64,000 nt of DNA from Rhodocytophaga aerolata (lineage in GTDB: Bacteria; Bacteroidota; Bacteroidia; Cytophagales; 172606-1), in the NCBI RefSeq assembly GCF_030503435.1, contig NZ_JAUKPO010000007.1, positions 248,001 through 312,000 on the forward strand. Reading direction: 5' to 3'. Positions 26,692 through 35,929 of the stretch are shown here, piece by piece. Under the pieces are notes generated by a model. It had not been told where the DNA came from, searched no databases, and saw nothing but the letters and a program-made list of their open reading frames with translations. The position numbers were made by a program, and so were the translations under genes. Numbering within the stretch: the stretch's first letter is position 1; each line of letters opens with the position of its first letter.

Positions 26692-28611
26692 TTATATTTT
26701 AATGCCTAAATCTACCAAATGCAGGGCTGTACGGACAATGCCTTCCGGATCAAACCCACATTCCCTGTGTAATTCTAATTGCTCTCCATGCTCTACTATA
26801 GTATCTGGGATACCTAACCGCTTTACTTGGGCTTGATATCCATGGTCTACCATAAATTCTACAATGGCACTTCCAAAGCCTCCCATTAAGCAACCATCTT
26901 CCACCGTAATAACTTTGGTAAAGTTAGAAAAAATTTCGTGAAGCATCTCTTCATCCAGTGGCTTTACAAAACGCATATCGTAATGGGCGGCATCTATACC
27001 TTCTTCCTGTAGCGCCTGGCAGGCCTTTGTGGCGTAGTTGCCAATATGTCCAATAGTAAGTATAGCTAGATCTTTTCCTTGTTTTACCAGACGTCCTTTA
27101 CCTATTTCAATTTTTTCGAAAGGCGTGCGCCAGTTAGGCATTACGCCTTCTCCTCTGGGATACCGGATAGAAAAAGCTCCTTTTGTGTCTTCTAATTGAG
27201 CTGTATACATTAAATTGCGCAATTCCTGTTCATTCATAGGAGCAGATACAATCAAGTTAGGAATACAACGCATATAAGCAATGTCATAGGCTCCATGGTG
27301 TGTAGGCCCATCGGCTCCGGCAAATCCTGCTCTGTCCAGACAGAAAATTACTTTCAATTCCTGAATGCATACATCATGAATAACCTGATCATATGCCCGC
27401 TGCATAAAGGTAGAATAAATATTGCAGAAAGGCACCAATCCTTGTGTAGCAAGGCCGGCTGAGAAGGTAACTGCATGTTGTTCAGCTATGCCTACATCAA
27501 AGGCACGGTCAGGCATTTGCTGCATCATCAAATTAAGGGAACAACCAGATGGCATAGCCGGCGTAATCCCCATAATCTTACTGTTTTCTTTCGCTAGTTC
27601 TATAATCGTATGGCCAAATACATCTTGGTACTTAGGGGGCTGAGGTACCTCATACACCTTTTTGCGGATTTCTCCGGTTACTTTATCAAATAAGCCGGGA
27701 GCATGCCATTTGGTTTGATCTTTCTCTGCTAATGCATATCCCTTCCCTTTCGTGGTGATACAGTGCAGTATTTTTGGTCCTGGAATATCTTTTAAATCAT
27801 TTAAAACACTTACTAGATGGTTGATATCATGTCCGTCAATCGGTCCGAAATAACGCAGCTTAAGCGATTCAAATAAATTGCTTTGTTTCAGAACCGAAGC
27901 TTTAATGCCACTTTCAATTTTCGATACTATTTCCTGTGCATTGGGCCCAAACTTACTAATCTTACCCAAAATATTCCATACTTCGTCTTTTAAGCGGTTA
28001 TAGGTATGCGAAGTAGTAATATCTGTTAAATAATCTTTTAATGCCCCTACATTGGGATCTATAGACATGCAGTTATCATTGAGGATGATGAGCAGATTTG
28101 AGTTAGAAACTCCTGCATGGTTCATTGCTTCAAATGCCATACCGCCGGTCAACGCCCCATCGCCAATAATAGCAATATGTTGTTGTGTTTCATCTTTCTT
28201 ATATCTGGAAGCAATTGCCATACCCAAGGCTGCCGATATAGAAGTAGAGGAGTGGCCTACGCCAAACGTATCATAAGGGCTCTCTTTGCGTTTAGGAAAA
28301 CCGGAAAGGCCTTTATACAATCGGTTTGTATGAAATTTTTTTCTGCGCCCGGTTAATATTTTATGTCCATATGCCTGGTGGCCTACATCCCATACCAACT
28401 GATCTTTAGGTGTATTAAATACATAATGCAGCGCAACGGTTAGTTCAATCACACCTAAACTTGCCCCAAAATGCCCACCATACATAGATACATTATCAAT
28501 AATGAACTGCCGTAATTCCGTACATACCTGGTAGAGTTGGGAAGGGTCCAGTTTCCGCAGATCGTCTGGGTTTTCAATTTGAGCTAATAAAGGGCCGGGT
28601 TTTATGAGCAT
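26692..28611 (-). CDS. dxs: 1-deoxy-D-xylulose-5-phosphate synthase
   Basis: Dxs joins pyruvate and glyceraldehyde 3-phosphate using thiamine diphosphate, the first step of the MEP isoprenoid pathway. The 639-residue length is normal. The thiamine diphosphate motif starts GDGALTGGMAFEA and ends LNDN, the HHxH-like DGHD and GADGPTHHGAYD loops are present, and the transketolase-type C-terminal domain (VEDGCLMGGFGSA) is complete. The ATG start gives MLIKPGPLLAQIENP, which fits the family N-terminus. It is transcribed away from scpA and is not linked to other isoprenoid genes here. Confidence 0.96.
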   Translation of the reverse strand: MLIKPGPLLAQIENPDDLRKLDPSQLYQVCTELRQFIIDNVSMYGGHFGASLGVIELTVALHYVFNTPKDQLVWDVGHQAYGHKILTGRRKKFHTNRLYKGLSGFPKRKESPYDTFGVGHSSTSISAALGMAIASRYKKDETQQHIAIIGDGALTGGMAFEAMNHAGVSNSNLLIILNDNCMSIDPNVGALKDYLTDITTSHTYNRLKDEVWNILGKISKFGPNAQEIVSKIESGIKASVLKQSNLFESLKLRYFGPIDGHDINHLVSVLNDLKDIPGPKILHCITTKGKGYALAEKDQTKWHAPGLFDKVTGEIRKKVYEVPQPPKYQDVFGHTIIELAKENSKIMGITPAMPSGCSLNLMMQQMPDRAFDVGIAEQHAVTFSAGLATQGLVPFCNIYSTFMQRAYDQVIHDVCIQELKVIFCLDRAGFAGADGPTHHGAYDIAYMRCIPNLIVSAPMNEQELRNLMYTAQLEDTKGAFSIRYPRGEGVMPNWRTPFEKIEIGKGRLVKQGKDLAILTIGHIGNYATKACQALQEEGIDAAHYDMRFVKPLDEEMLHEIFSNFTKVITVEDGCLMGGFGSAIVEFMVDHGYQAQVKRLGIPDTIVEHGEQLELHRECGFDPEGIVRTALHLVDLGIKI

Positions 28612-28929
28612 GTGCTTTTCATCAGATGGATAATTCCTTTAACAAGTAAACGAAGTAAATGTTTCTGTTTTAGAAGTTTAAATCCGTTTTATATTCTATT
28701 CTATTTAACAAAAAAATAACTATTTCAAGTTGCAAACAGATGGTTTGTTTTTTATTAAAAGTAAAAATAGTATTTTTCTATATACTTACTATTAAACATT
28801 TTACCATTAATTTTGAAAAGATGCTATACTGCCCGGCTTTTTCAGGTTCTCTAAGGTATTTAAAGAATTGTATCTTGAAGCAAGCACGGCAAAGCTACTT
28901 GTTTGTCACTAATTAAATAGACTATATCC
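28612..28929. other. Divergent intergenic region dxs / scpA
   Basis: These 318 bp are very AT-rich and hold no convincing gene. TAATTTTG at 28808-28815 could be a plus-strand -7 element for scpA, giving a leader of about 108 nt, but no TTTG lies at the right distance upstream. I found no matching minus-strand element for dxs. Confidence 0.4.
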
Positions 28930-29697
28930 TTGACGTTTGAAATAAAACTTCCCCTTTTTGAAGGCCCTTTTGATCTGCTGCTTTTTTTTATAGAAAGAGA
29001 TGAACTAGATATACATGATATCCCTATTTCTAAAATTACTGACGATTTTCTAGCGTATGTTAAACAGCTGGAAGCTATTAATATAGATCTGGCTAGTGAG
29101 TTTATTTTGGTTGCTGCAACCCTTATGCGTATTAAAGCTAAAATGCTTTTGCCGCGCCATGAAGTAGATGCACAGGGGAATGAGATTGATCCTAGAGCAG
29201 AATTAGTCCGCCATTTATTAGAGTATAAAAAATATAAATCTGTCATTGGGGAGTTAGCTACGCTTGAAGAAACACGGGCAAGTAAAGAAGCCAGAGGAAA
29301 TGTAGTAAGAGAATTTCAGGCGATTGCAGATAAAAGTAATGTAGACATAGAACTACAAGACCTTAGTTTATATAAACTTCTGAAAGTCTATCAGCGGGTA
29401 ATAAACCGGTATGAGCATGCAAAAAACAGACCTGTGCATACAGTGGTACAGTATCCATACACCATTACTCAACAAAAGGAATATATTTTGACTAAACTAC
29501 AGGAGCATAAGCGGGTATCTTTTGAAGAGGTTATATTAATAGACCCGCTGAAGATAGCTGTTATTTATAATTTTCTGGCTATTCTGGAGCTGGCGCAGAG
29601 TGGTGCAGTTTCTATTCATATAGATCATGGATTTAATAACTTCTGGATTTCTACGTTTGAAGAAGAACCCATAAAAAAAGACCAATTACCTCAATAA
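28930..29697 (+). CDS. scpA: Segregation and condensation protein A
   Basis: ScpA is the kleisin subunit of the bacterial SMC condensin that compacts and segregates chromosomes. The 255-residue protein shows the family N-terminus FEGPFDLLLFFIERDELDIHDIPI, the segment LASEFILVAATLMRIKAKMLLP, and a C-terminal winged-helix region that binds SMC. A stop codon (TAG, 28918-28920) lies three codons before TTG 28930 and no ATG is available, so TTG is the start. No scpB is adjacent. It is followed by a strong bidirectional terminator. Confidence 0.92.
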   Translation: MTFEIKLPLFEGPFDLLLFFIERDELDIHDIPISKITDDFLAYVKQLEAINIDLASEFILVAATLMRIKAKMLLPRHEVDAQGNEIDPRAELVRHLLEYKKYKSVIGELATLEETRASKEARGNVVREFQAIADKSNVDIELQDLSLYKLLKVYQRVINRYEHAKNRPVHTVVQYPYTITQQKEYILTKLQEHKRVSFEEVILIDPLKIAVIYNFLAILELAQSGAVSIHIDHGFNNFWISTFEEEPIKKDQLPQ

Positions 29698-29730
29698 AAA
29701 AGCGGCTGATCTAGATCAGCCGCTTTTTTA
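29696..29730. terminator. Bidirectional terminator between scpA and secDF
   Basis: A perfect 24-bp palindrome at 29701-29724 (two 12-bp arms) is flanked by five A before and six or more T after, so it can terminate transcription from both convergent genes. The A run overlaps the scpA stop. Confidence 0.85.
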
Positions 29731-29749
29731 TTGAGGTAATTAAGCTGCA

Positions 29750-32700
29750 TTACGATTTAACACCTGCTGAAGCTGTTTGTGGCTTCTTGGTTGTAAGTTT
29801 CTTTTTGGAGAAATCCAATACCACTGGTGAGGCAATAAAGATAGAGGAATATGTACCAAATATAATACCAATAGTCAACGCAAATGAGAAACCACGCAAT
29901 ACTTCACCGCCAAAGAAAAGTAATATCAGCACCACAAGTAAAGTTACTAAAGAAGTCATAATGGTACGGCTTAATGTTTGGCCAATTGCCCGGTTAAGAA
30001 TACTTGGCAATTCTTCTTTGGTTGTAGCCATGCTTGCAAATTCCCTGATACGGTCAAATACTACTACTGTATCGTTAATAGAGTAACCTACTACAGTTAG
30101 CATAGCAGCTATAAATACTTGATCTATTTCAAAGGATAAGCCGAATACCCGTGCAATAGCAAATGCAGACATGACAAACAACACATCATGAAATAAAGCT
30201 AATACGGCACCTAAGCTATATTGCCATTTACCAAAACGGATAAGGATGTATAAGAAAATGACAGCCAACGAAAGCAACACCGCGTTGCGTGAACTATCCT
30301 GAATATCATCCGCCATGGTTGCTCCAACTTTCGAAGAACTTACAATAGTAGGGTTCAGAGTTTGGTATTGTTGCAAGCCTTGCATTAAAGCTAGCTCTAC
30401 TTGTTTATCAGCCTGCCCAGATTCGTCATCAATTAAATAACTTGTAGTTATTTTCAGTTGATCGTCTCCATCATAGGTCTTTACTTCAATACCGGTATTT
30501 TTGAAATCATCTACTAAGGCAGACCGTACTTCGGTAGCGGCCACGGCCTTATCGAAAGCTACTACATAGGAACGGCCTCCTTTAAAGTCAACACCCATAT
30601 TTAAGCCCATAAAAGCCATTAATAAAATACCGATGCCTATAACAATGCCTGAAAATACATATGCCTTGTTTCTATTTCCGACGAAATCGAATTGAACACT
30701 ATCAAACAGGTTTTTTGAAACAAACGTAGTTAACGTTACTTCCTTCGCATCTTTACGCTTGGCCACCCATTCCATAATTAGCCTGGTAATGAATACGGCT
30801 GTAAATAATGAACATACAATACCGATCATTAAGGTTACTGCAAATCCCTTAACACCTCCAGATCCGAACACATAAAGAATTACACCTGTGAGAAAAGTGG
30901 TCGCATTTGAGTCGATAATGGAACTATACGCTTTATCGTAGCCTAGTTCAATAGCTTTTAGCAGCGTACGGCCATTTTTAAGCTCTTCTTTGATACGCTC
31001 AAAAATAAGTACGTTAGCATCTACCGCCATACCCATAGTAAGCACAATACCAGCAATACCTGGCAGGGTAAGAACAGCACTAAACTGGGCAAGGATTCCT
31101 ATAATGAAGAAGATATTGAAAAGCAAGGCCACATTAGCTACCATACCGCCTGAACCATAGTACAACAACATGAACAGCACAACCATACCAAGCCCGGCAG
31201 CCATGGATATCAACCCTTGTGTAATTGCTTCCTGACCTAAAGACGGACCTACAACTGCTTCTTCTACAATACGGGTAGGGGCAGCTAGTTTACCGGCCTT
31301 TAGAATATTGGCTAAGTCTTTGGCTTCTTCAATCGTAAAGTTACCGGAGATAACAGAACTTCCATTAGGTATTTCATTCTGTACAGTAGGAGCGGAGTAC
31401 ACATTGTCATCCAGAATGATGGCTATTCTTTTACCAATGTTACTGGCTGTTAAGTTTTTCCATTTTCTAGAGCCGGCCGCATTCATTTGCATATTCACCT
31501 CTACCTGGCCGGTCTGGCTAAAGTCCTGGCGGGCATCCGAAATGACGTCTCCTTCCATGGCCACTTTGTTGTCGCGGCTTTTCTTTACAGCATGAAGGGT
31601 GATAAATTCATCTTTTCCTGTAGTACCTTTCTCAGCTTTTACTTCCCATAAAAAACGCACATTAGAAGGAAACAGCGCCTTTACTTCCTGACGATTCAAT
31701 AAACTGTTAACACGGGCTGTGTCATTTACATTGGCTATCAGTCCGTACATGGTAGGTGTCAGGTATCTTGCCAGGCCCCTTGTCTGATTTTGTAGACTGT
31801 TCAACGAATCTGCCTTGGTGGAATCAGCGCCAGCGGCATTTTTGCCGGCAAGCTGTTCTTCCAGAGAAGTGGCACCTTTGGCTGTATCAGACTGCGCAGT
31901 AGCTAAGGTAGTCGAATCTTTAGGAAGTTCTGCTGGGTTCTGAGCAGTAACAGCCGGGGAATCTGCTTCGGTTTTTACCAGGTATTCGTCTAACTGCTGT
32001 AAGTAAGCTGCCAGGTCTTGCATTTCCCATACTTCGGCAAACTCTAATTTAGCAGCACTCGACAATAAATTCCGTACTCTTTCAGGATTATCTACTCCAG
32101 GTAGTTCTATTTGGATACGGCCGGTACCAGGCAAACGCTGGATATTTGGGTTAGATACACCAAATTTATCAACCCTTGTGCGCAAAATTTCAAATGAGCG
32201 GCCTATCGCATCTTCTACTTCGCCATCGATCACACGCATTACTTCTGCATTGGAAGATTCATAGCTGATTTTGCCTTTGTTAGCTGCCGTAGAAAATATG
32301 CGGCTTAACTTACCTTCTGGGGCTACTTGCTGATATGCCCGGTAGAACAGATCTGTGTACTTATCTGTGCTGGTACGCTGCATTTCAGTAGCTCTTTTTA
32401 TCGCTTCTTGAAATTTAGGATCGTTGCTGTTACCTGACATGGCTTTCAGTATCTCTACCGGAGATACTTCCATGGTAACGTGCATGCCTCCCTGCAAATC
32501 CAGGCCGAGGTTGATTTCTTTATCTTTTACCTCTTTGTAGGTAAAGCTGGTGAAGCCTAAGTCATACACTGGTTGCTTCCATAAAGAATCCAGGTACGTT
32601 TGTCTTTTCTTATAATCTATTTTGCCGTTAGTAGTTGCGAAAGCATTTGCTTCCTGTTGGATGTTGCGGGCTTTGAATGTAAAGGATAAGAAGTAAATAC

Positions 32701-32752
32701 ACAACAATGAAATTATTGCTGTGAGAATGATAATTCCGGTTTTATTACGCAT
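29750..32752 (-). CDS. secDF: Fused protein translocase subunit SecDF
   Basis: SecD and SecF use the proton gradient to help proteins through the Sec channel. Here they are one polypeptide of 1000 residues, as is common in Bacteroidota. The SecD half has one N-terminal helix, LGLDLQGGMHVTMEV, the periplasmic domain with GRIQIELPGV, and five helices ending near residue 665, including GMAVDANVLIFERIKEE. The SecF half repeats this with GVDFKGGRSYV and YSINDTVVVFDRIRE. A Ser/Thr/Ala/Asp-rich insert of about 60 residues (roughly 265-325) interrupts the first periplasmic domain and looks disordered. It has no co-transcribed yajC here. Confidence 0.95.
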   Translation of the reverse strand: MRNKTGIIILTAIISLLCIYFLSFTFKARNIQQEANAFATTNGKIDYKKRQTYLDSLWKQPVYDLGFTSFTYKEVKDKEINLGLDLQGGMHVTMEVSPVEILKAMSGNSNDPKFQEAIKRATEMQRTSTDKYTDLFYRAYQQVAPEGKLSRIFSTAANKGKISYESSNAEVMRVIDGEVEDAIGRSFEILRTRVDKFGVSNPNIQRLPGTGRIQIELPGVDNPERVRNLLSSAAKLEFAEVWEMQDLAAYLQQLDEYLVKTEADSPAVTAQNPAELPKDSTTLATAQSDTAKGATSLEEQLAGKNAAGADSTKADSLNSLQNQTRGLARYLTPTMYGLIANVNDTARVNSLLNRQEVKALFPSNVRFLWEVKAEKGTTGKDEFITLHAVKKSRDNKVAMEGDVISDARQDFSQTGQVEVNMQMNAAGSRKWKNLTASNIGKRIAIILDDNVYSAPTVQNEIPNGSSVISGNFTIEEAKDLANILKAGKLAAPTRIVEEAVVGPSLGQEAITQGLISMAAGLGMVVLFMLLYYGSGGMVANVALLFNIFFIIGILAQFSAVLTLPGIAGIVLTMGMAVDANVLIFERIKEELKNGRTLLKAIELGYDKAYSSIIDSNATTFLTGVILYVFGSGGVKGFAVTLMIGIVCSLFTAVFITRLIMEWVAKRKDAKEVTLTTFVSKNLFDSVQFDFVGNRNKAYVFSGIVIGIGILLMAFMGLNMGVDFKGGRSYVVAFDKAVAATEVRSALVDDFKNTGIEVKTYDGDDQLKITTSYLIDDESGQADKQVELALMQGLQQYQTLNPTIVSSSKVGATMADDIQDSSRNAVLLSLAVIFLYILIRFGKWQYSLGAVLALFHDVLFVMSAFAIARVFGLSFEIDQVFIAAMLTVVGYSINDTVVVFDRIREFASMATTKEELPSILNRAIGQTLSRTIMTSLVTLLVVLILLFFGGEVLRGFSFALTIGIIFGTYSSIFIASPVVLDFSKKKLTTKKPQTASAGVKS

Positions 32753-32903
32753 AGCGTTAAACGAATAGTTATTAAAATTTTAATGGATAAATGGTAGATG
32801 ATCAGCTGGTAAAAGCTGAAAATGAGCTAGTAAACCTACGAATAGTGTACCTTAGGTAAACAATAGGTGTTAAAACAGAATACTAAGCGAGGTAATCCGG
32901 AGC

Positions 32904-33263
32904 CTATGGGGCATTAATGGCTATATGATGGCAAAAGGTATTTTCAAAATACGTATTAACAAAAGCGGGCTCCTCAAAGCTATGGTGTACAAATAAAAAA
33001 AGCTTCGAAAAAGTGGGAGTAAAATCAAAATAAAAGTCTTGCGAGAGATTAAAGTGTACAAAGGATACAATAGCCTCAAAGCTAACAGCCTGGATAGTAG
33101 CTTTAGGTAGCTTTTCTTTTTCGGAAGACGCTGTTTTTTTTGCCTGAGCAGCCGAAGTTACTTTACTTGCCGTGTGCCGGTATGTAGCCATACTGGTACC
33201 TAGCAAAGTAAGGAAAACTAAAAGAAGGCTTATTAAGCGTAATATGTTGACTTTCTTAGACAT
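32904..33263 (-). CDS. Small hypothetical secreted or membrane-anchored protein
   Basis: I do not recognise this 119-residue protein. I start it at ATG 33263 (MSKKVNILRL); an ATG four codons earlier is possible. A hydrophobic segment (about residues 8-26) looks like a signal peptide or anchor. A short Lys/Ala/Ser-rich linker follows, and then a region rich in Phe and His (FHFNLSQDFYFDF, FLFVHHSFEEP). It sits 150 bp upstream of secDF on the same strand and could share a transcript. The aromatic-rich half resembles small exported Bacteroidota proteins of unknown role. Confidence 0.5.
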   Translation of the reverse strand: MSKKVNILRLISLLLVFLTLLGTSMATYRHTASKVTSAAQAKKTASSEKEKLPKATIQAVSFEAIVSFVHFNLSQDFYFDFTPTFSKLFLFVHHSFEEPAFVNTYFENTFCHHIAINAP

Positions 33264-33366
33264 GAAGAGATACAAAAGTAACTATTCTAAAAGTAATAAC
33301 GAAGAACATTCTTGATTTTGTTCCTCTGCTCAGATTGTATTTATATACTATTTGATGTAATTTTTT

Positions 33367-34059
33367 CTACCGATTTATCTCAATAAATTTATCTACATCA
33401 TGTGTCTTTCCCATAATAATCATAATATCTGAGTCATAAAGAACGGTGTTTCCTTTAGGAACACCAATAATATGCTGCACTTTAATTACTTCTCCGTGGT
33501 GTTTCTCTTCAAATATCCGTTTTACGGTAATCAGATTCAGGTTGTACCGTTCACGCAGGCCTATTTCACTGATTGTCCGGTTAGCTGCTCTTTTGGGCGT
33601 ATTAACTTCTACAATTTCATAATCATCCGGAAGTGGCAGGTAAGATTTAATATTAGGATGAATCAATGTTTCGGCTACTGTACGTCCAACTTCATCTTCC
33701 GGAGAAAGTATTTCTTTTACTCCCATCTTGGTAAGAATCATTCGTTGATGGGCATTAGCGGCTCTGGCAATCAGCCGTTTAACATTCATTTCCAACAGTA
33801 GCACAGTAGTTAGTAATAATGCTTCAAAATCTTCCCCAATAGCTACCACAATGGCATCCATGTCATGAATGTTCTGGGCTTTTAGTGCTTTATCATCGGT
33901 AGAGTCGAGGGCTACAGCATAGGCTACATCATCTTTCAGCATTTCCACTGTTTCAATATTTAAATCTATAGCCAGTACCTCTGCACCTCTGGAGGCTAAT
34001 GACCGGGCTATGGAGGTGCCAAACTGCCCTAAACCAATTACTGCAAATTTACCAATCAT
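33367..34059 (-). CDS. TrkA-type potassium uptake regulator (KTN plus TrkA-C)
   Basis: The product is a 230-residue cytoplasmic gating subunit of a Trk/Ktr potassium transporter. The Rossmann motif GLGQFGTSIARSLASRGAEVLAID opens an NAD/ATP-binding KTN domain (about residues 1-140), and a TrkA-C domain follows with the RTISEIGLRERYNLNLITVKR pattern. The gene begins with a four-base overlap on udk (ATGA), so the two are coupled. No channel subunit (trkH/ktrB) is in the window, so its partner is elsewhere. Confidence 0.88.
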   Translation of the reverse strand: MIGKFAVIGLGQFGTSIARSLASRGAEVLAIDLNIETVEMLKDDVAYAVALDSTDDKALKAQNIHDMDAIVVAIGEDFEALLLTTVLLLEMNVKRLIARAANAHQRMILTKMGVKEILSPEDEVGRTVAETLIHPNIKSYLPLPDDYEIVEVNTPKRAANRTISEIGLRERYNLNLITVKRIFEEKHHGEVIKVQHIIGVPKGNTVLYDSDIMIIMGKTHDVDKFIEINR

Positions 34060-34676
34060 CTGATTTTACTTTTTAAGAAAATGATGAGCATATCCAATGC
34101 TTTTTCGAAATGGAGATTATTAGGAACAATTATATCCGCGTCTGATTTAAAAGGGGCAATATACTTTTCATACGTAGGCATTACATGTTTTTCATACCGG
34201 TAAAGTACATCTTCCAGGTCGTATCCACGCTCATCTTTATCCCGGACAATCCGCCGTTTAAGCTTTATATGCTCTGCTGCATCAATGAACACTTTTAAAT
34301 CTAAAAGGTGCGCAATTTCCGGAAAATAAAATACAAATATACCTTCTACTACTATAACGGGAGCCGGCTGGAAGGTAAGCATCTTTGGCACTACACTGGG
34401 ATTATTAAATGTATACTCCTGTTTTAGCACGGGTTTTCCGCTTCGTAAATCTTTAATATGTTGTGCATACAATTCAAAATCAATAGATTGAGGAGTGTCA
34501 AAATTATATATTCCGTTTTCATCTACTGGCTGCTCGTTCCGTGGCTTGTAATAATTATCTTGCGATATCAAGCTTATTTCTTCCGGCAAAAAGGCATTTA
34601 ATAAACTCCGCAAGAACATAGTTTTTCCTGAAGCGCTCCCTCCGGTAATGCCAACGATAAAGGGTCTGTTCATCAT
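34056..34676 (-). CDS. udk: Uridine kinase
   Basis: The enzyme phosphorylates uridine and cytidine to UMP and CMP in pyrimidine salvage. The 206-residue length is normal. The P-loop GGSASGKT lies near residues 11-18, then ISQDNYYK, NFDTPQSIDF (nucleoside site) and EGIFVFY follow, and a lid segment KLKRRIVRDKDERG contains the catalytic basic residues. The gene overlaps trkA by four bases. The two start ATGs (34676 and 34673) are adjacent and cannot be told apart. Confidence 0.93.
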   Translation of the reverse strand: MMNRPFIVGITGGSASGKTMFLRSLLNAFLPEEISLISQDNYYKPRNEQPVDENGIYNFDTPQSIDFELYAQHIKDLRSGKPVLKQEYTFNNPSVVPKMLTFQPAPVIVVEGIFVFYFPEIAHLLDLKVFIDAAEHIKLKRRIVRDKDERGYDLEDVLYRYEKHVMPTYEKYIAPFKSDADIIVPNNLHFEKALDMLIIFLKSKIR

Positions 34677-34935
34677 GGCTATAAAATTACGGCTTTTGTT
34701 GAGGAGTTTAAAATGATTCTGTGTTTTAGTATAATAGAGGATTGAGTATTAACGACCTATGATCAAATTTACCTAAAACAATTTTTGTAACAGATGGTTA
34801 CTAATTAGTAATCTACCAAGGATGAATGGCATTATGTAAAAATATAATTTTGAACTATATGCTATAATTAATATAATTTTTTTTATATTTTGGAAGTATT
34901 ACTTATTTATTCTTTGCATTGGAAGTAGCAATCCT

Positions 34936-35322
34936 ATGAAAAGCTTTACAAAACATTGGGCAGGAAATATACCAAAAATATGCGTAGCGGCTTTGTTAAG
35001 CTTATTGGTTGGGAATTGCCTATGGTTAAAGCCTACAGTGGATGTACTCTTATCTGATGAAATAACGAGTATTGCCCGTGCTGTGCTCGTATCCTCATCA
35101 CATACGGAACTTTATGCAGAAGCAAGCTGTACAGAGTCTTTTACTTTAACTCCAGTTCATCGGCCAATCAAGGGTAAAGTAAAAAATTATTTTGCTTGTC
35201 AATATTCTCAAGATGCAATTACTGCTGCAAATGCGCAGCTGAATAGTTTAACCAAAACGTATTTTGCTAATTGGTTATTTTCTAATCCTCTCTATCTGCT
35301 TCACCGGGTTCTGTTGATTTGA
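34936..35322 (+). CDS. Hypothetical protein with N-terminal hydrophobic segment
   Basis: I do not recognise this 128-residue protein. Residues about 12-32 form a hydrophobic stretch (ICVAALLSLLVGNCLWL) that could be a signal or anchor. The central part has two Cys residues spaced about 28 apart (ASCTES and YFACQY) that could form a disulfide outside the cytoplasm. The C-terminal 25 residues are again hydrophobic. The region upstream (34677-34935) is AT-rich and has no clear promoter motif. The next gene on the same strand starts 114 bp later. Confidence 0.45.
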   Translation: MKSFTKHWAGNIPKICVAALLSLLVGNCLWLKPTVDVLLSDEITSIARAVLVSSSHTELYAEASCTESFTLTPVHRPIKGKVKNYFACQYSQDAITAANAQLNSLTKTYFANWLFSNPLYLLHRVLLI

Positions 35323-35436
35323 ATCGTGATTCTATCCGTTCAATTTTTTACTGTTTGGCTGGTTCATACACTTTTAAACCGCCAAGCAATAGGTAATTAT
35401 TCTATATAATCCATTAAATCTAAATCAACTGTTACT

Positions 35437-35721
35437 ATGCAAGGAGTAATAACTGTTCCGAAAGAAGATATCGGACAAATGAAATTTTGTAAAGAAGATG
35501 TACTACAAGATGCTATCAGCCGTAAATTGAGAAAATACGACCTGCAAAGGGCACTTTCTCTGGGAAATCTGTACCATCAAAAAGTAACTATGGTATACAA
35601 ATTACGAACCGGAGAACTTCAACAAGTAGAAACCACCGTATGGGCTGTAGGGGAAGAATATGTAATTTTAAAAGGTGGTGTAACTATACCTGTTCATGCA
35701 ATTGAACGAATAGAATTTTGA
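35437..35721 (+). CDS. Small hypothetical protein, possible SH3-like beta barrel
   Basis: This is a 94-residue cytoplasmic protein of unknown function. The first half is polar and helical (KEDVLQDAISRKLRKYDLQRAL). The second half looks like five short beta strands ending in IPVHAIERIEF, with strand lengths and a terminal 'I..I..I.F' pattern reminiscent of Sm-like or Rho-binding Rof-like barrels. That resemblance is inferred by eye only. A hairpin follows 25 bp after the stop. Confidence 0.55.
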   Translation: MQGVITVPKEDIGQMKFCKEDVLQDAISRKLRKYDLQRALSLGNLYHQKVTMVYKLRTGELQQVETTVWAVGEEYVILKGGVTIPVHAIERIEF

Positions 35722-35745
35722 TATAGCGTACGCCTTTCAAACAAA

Positions 35746-35767
35746 AAGCCGGAAATATTTCCGGCTT
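35746..35767 (+). terminator. Palindromic hairpin after the small hypothetical gene
   Basis: A perfect 22-bp palindrome (two 11-bp arms) lies 25 bp after the stop. There is no T run on the plus side, so it may terminate weakly or protect the mRNA end. Confidence 0.5.
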
Positions 35768-35880
35768 AGGTTAAAGTTCTATCTATTGCACTAATTTTAA
35801 AAAACAGAAGTAGAGTTTTGCAGGAGCATTAGGTATTTAAATTTTGTAATAAGTAGGCTTATCGTAAGCAGTAGAATTAG

Positions 35881-35929
35881 GCATAAATAACAGAAGGAGG
35901 CTTCCAAAGTCTCCTTCTGTTATTTATGC
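35881..35929 (-). terminator. Long perfect hairpin at the acpP stop codon
   Basis: Two perfect 19-bp arms (35881-35899 and 35911-35929) flank an 11-nt loop. The right arm includes the acpP stop codon at 35924-35926. It is a likely terminator or 3' stabiliser of acpP and may also stop plus-strand transcription. Confidence 0.65.

Noticed and set aside
28860-29246. Minus-strand 128-residue frame over the scpA start
   Set aside because: It is antisense to the conserved ScpA N-terminus, with a composition typical of shadow frames.
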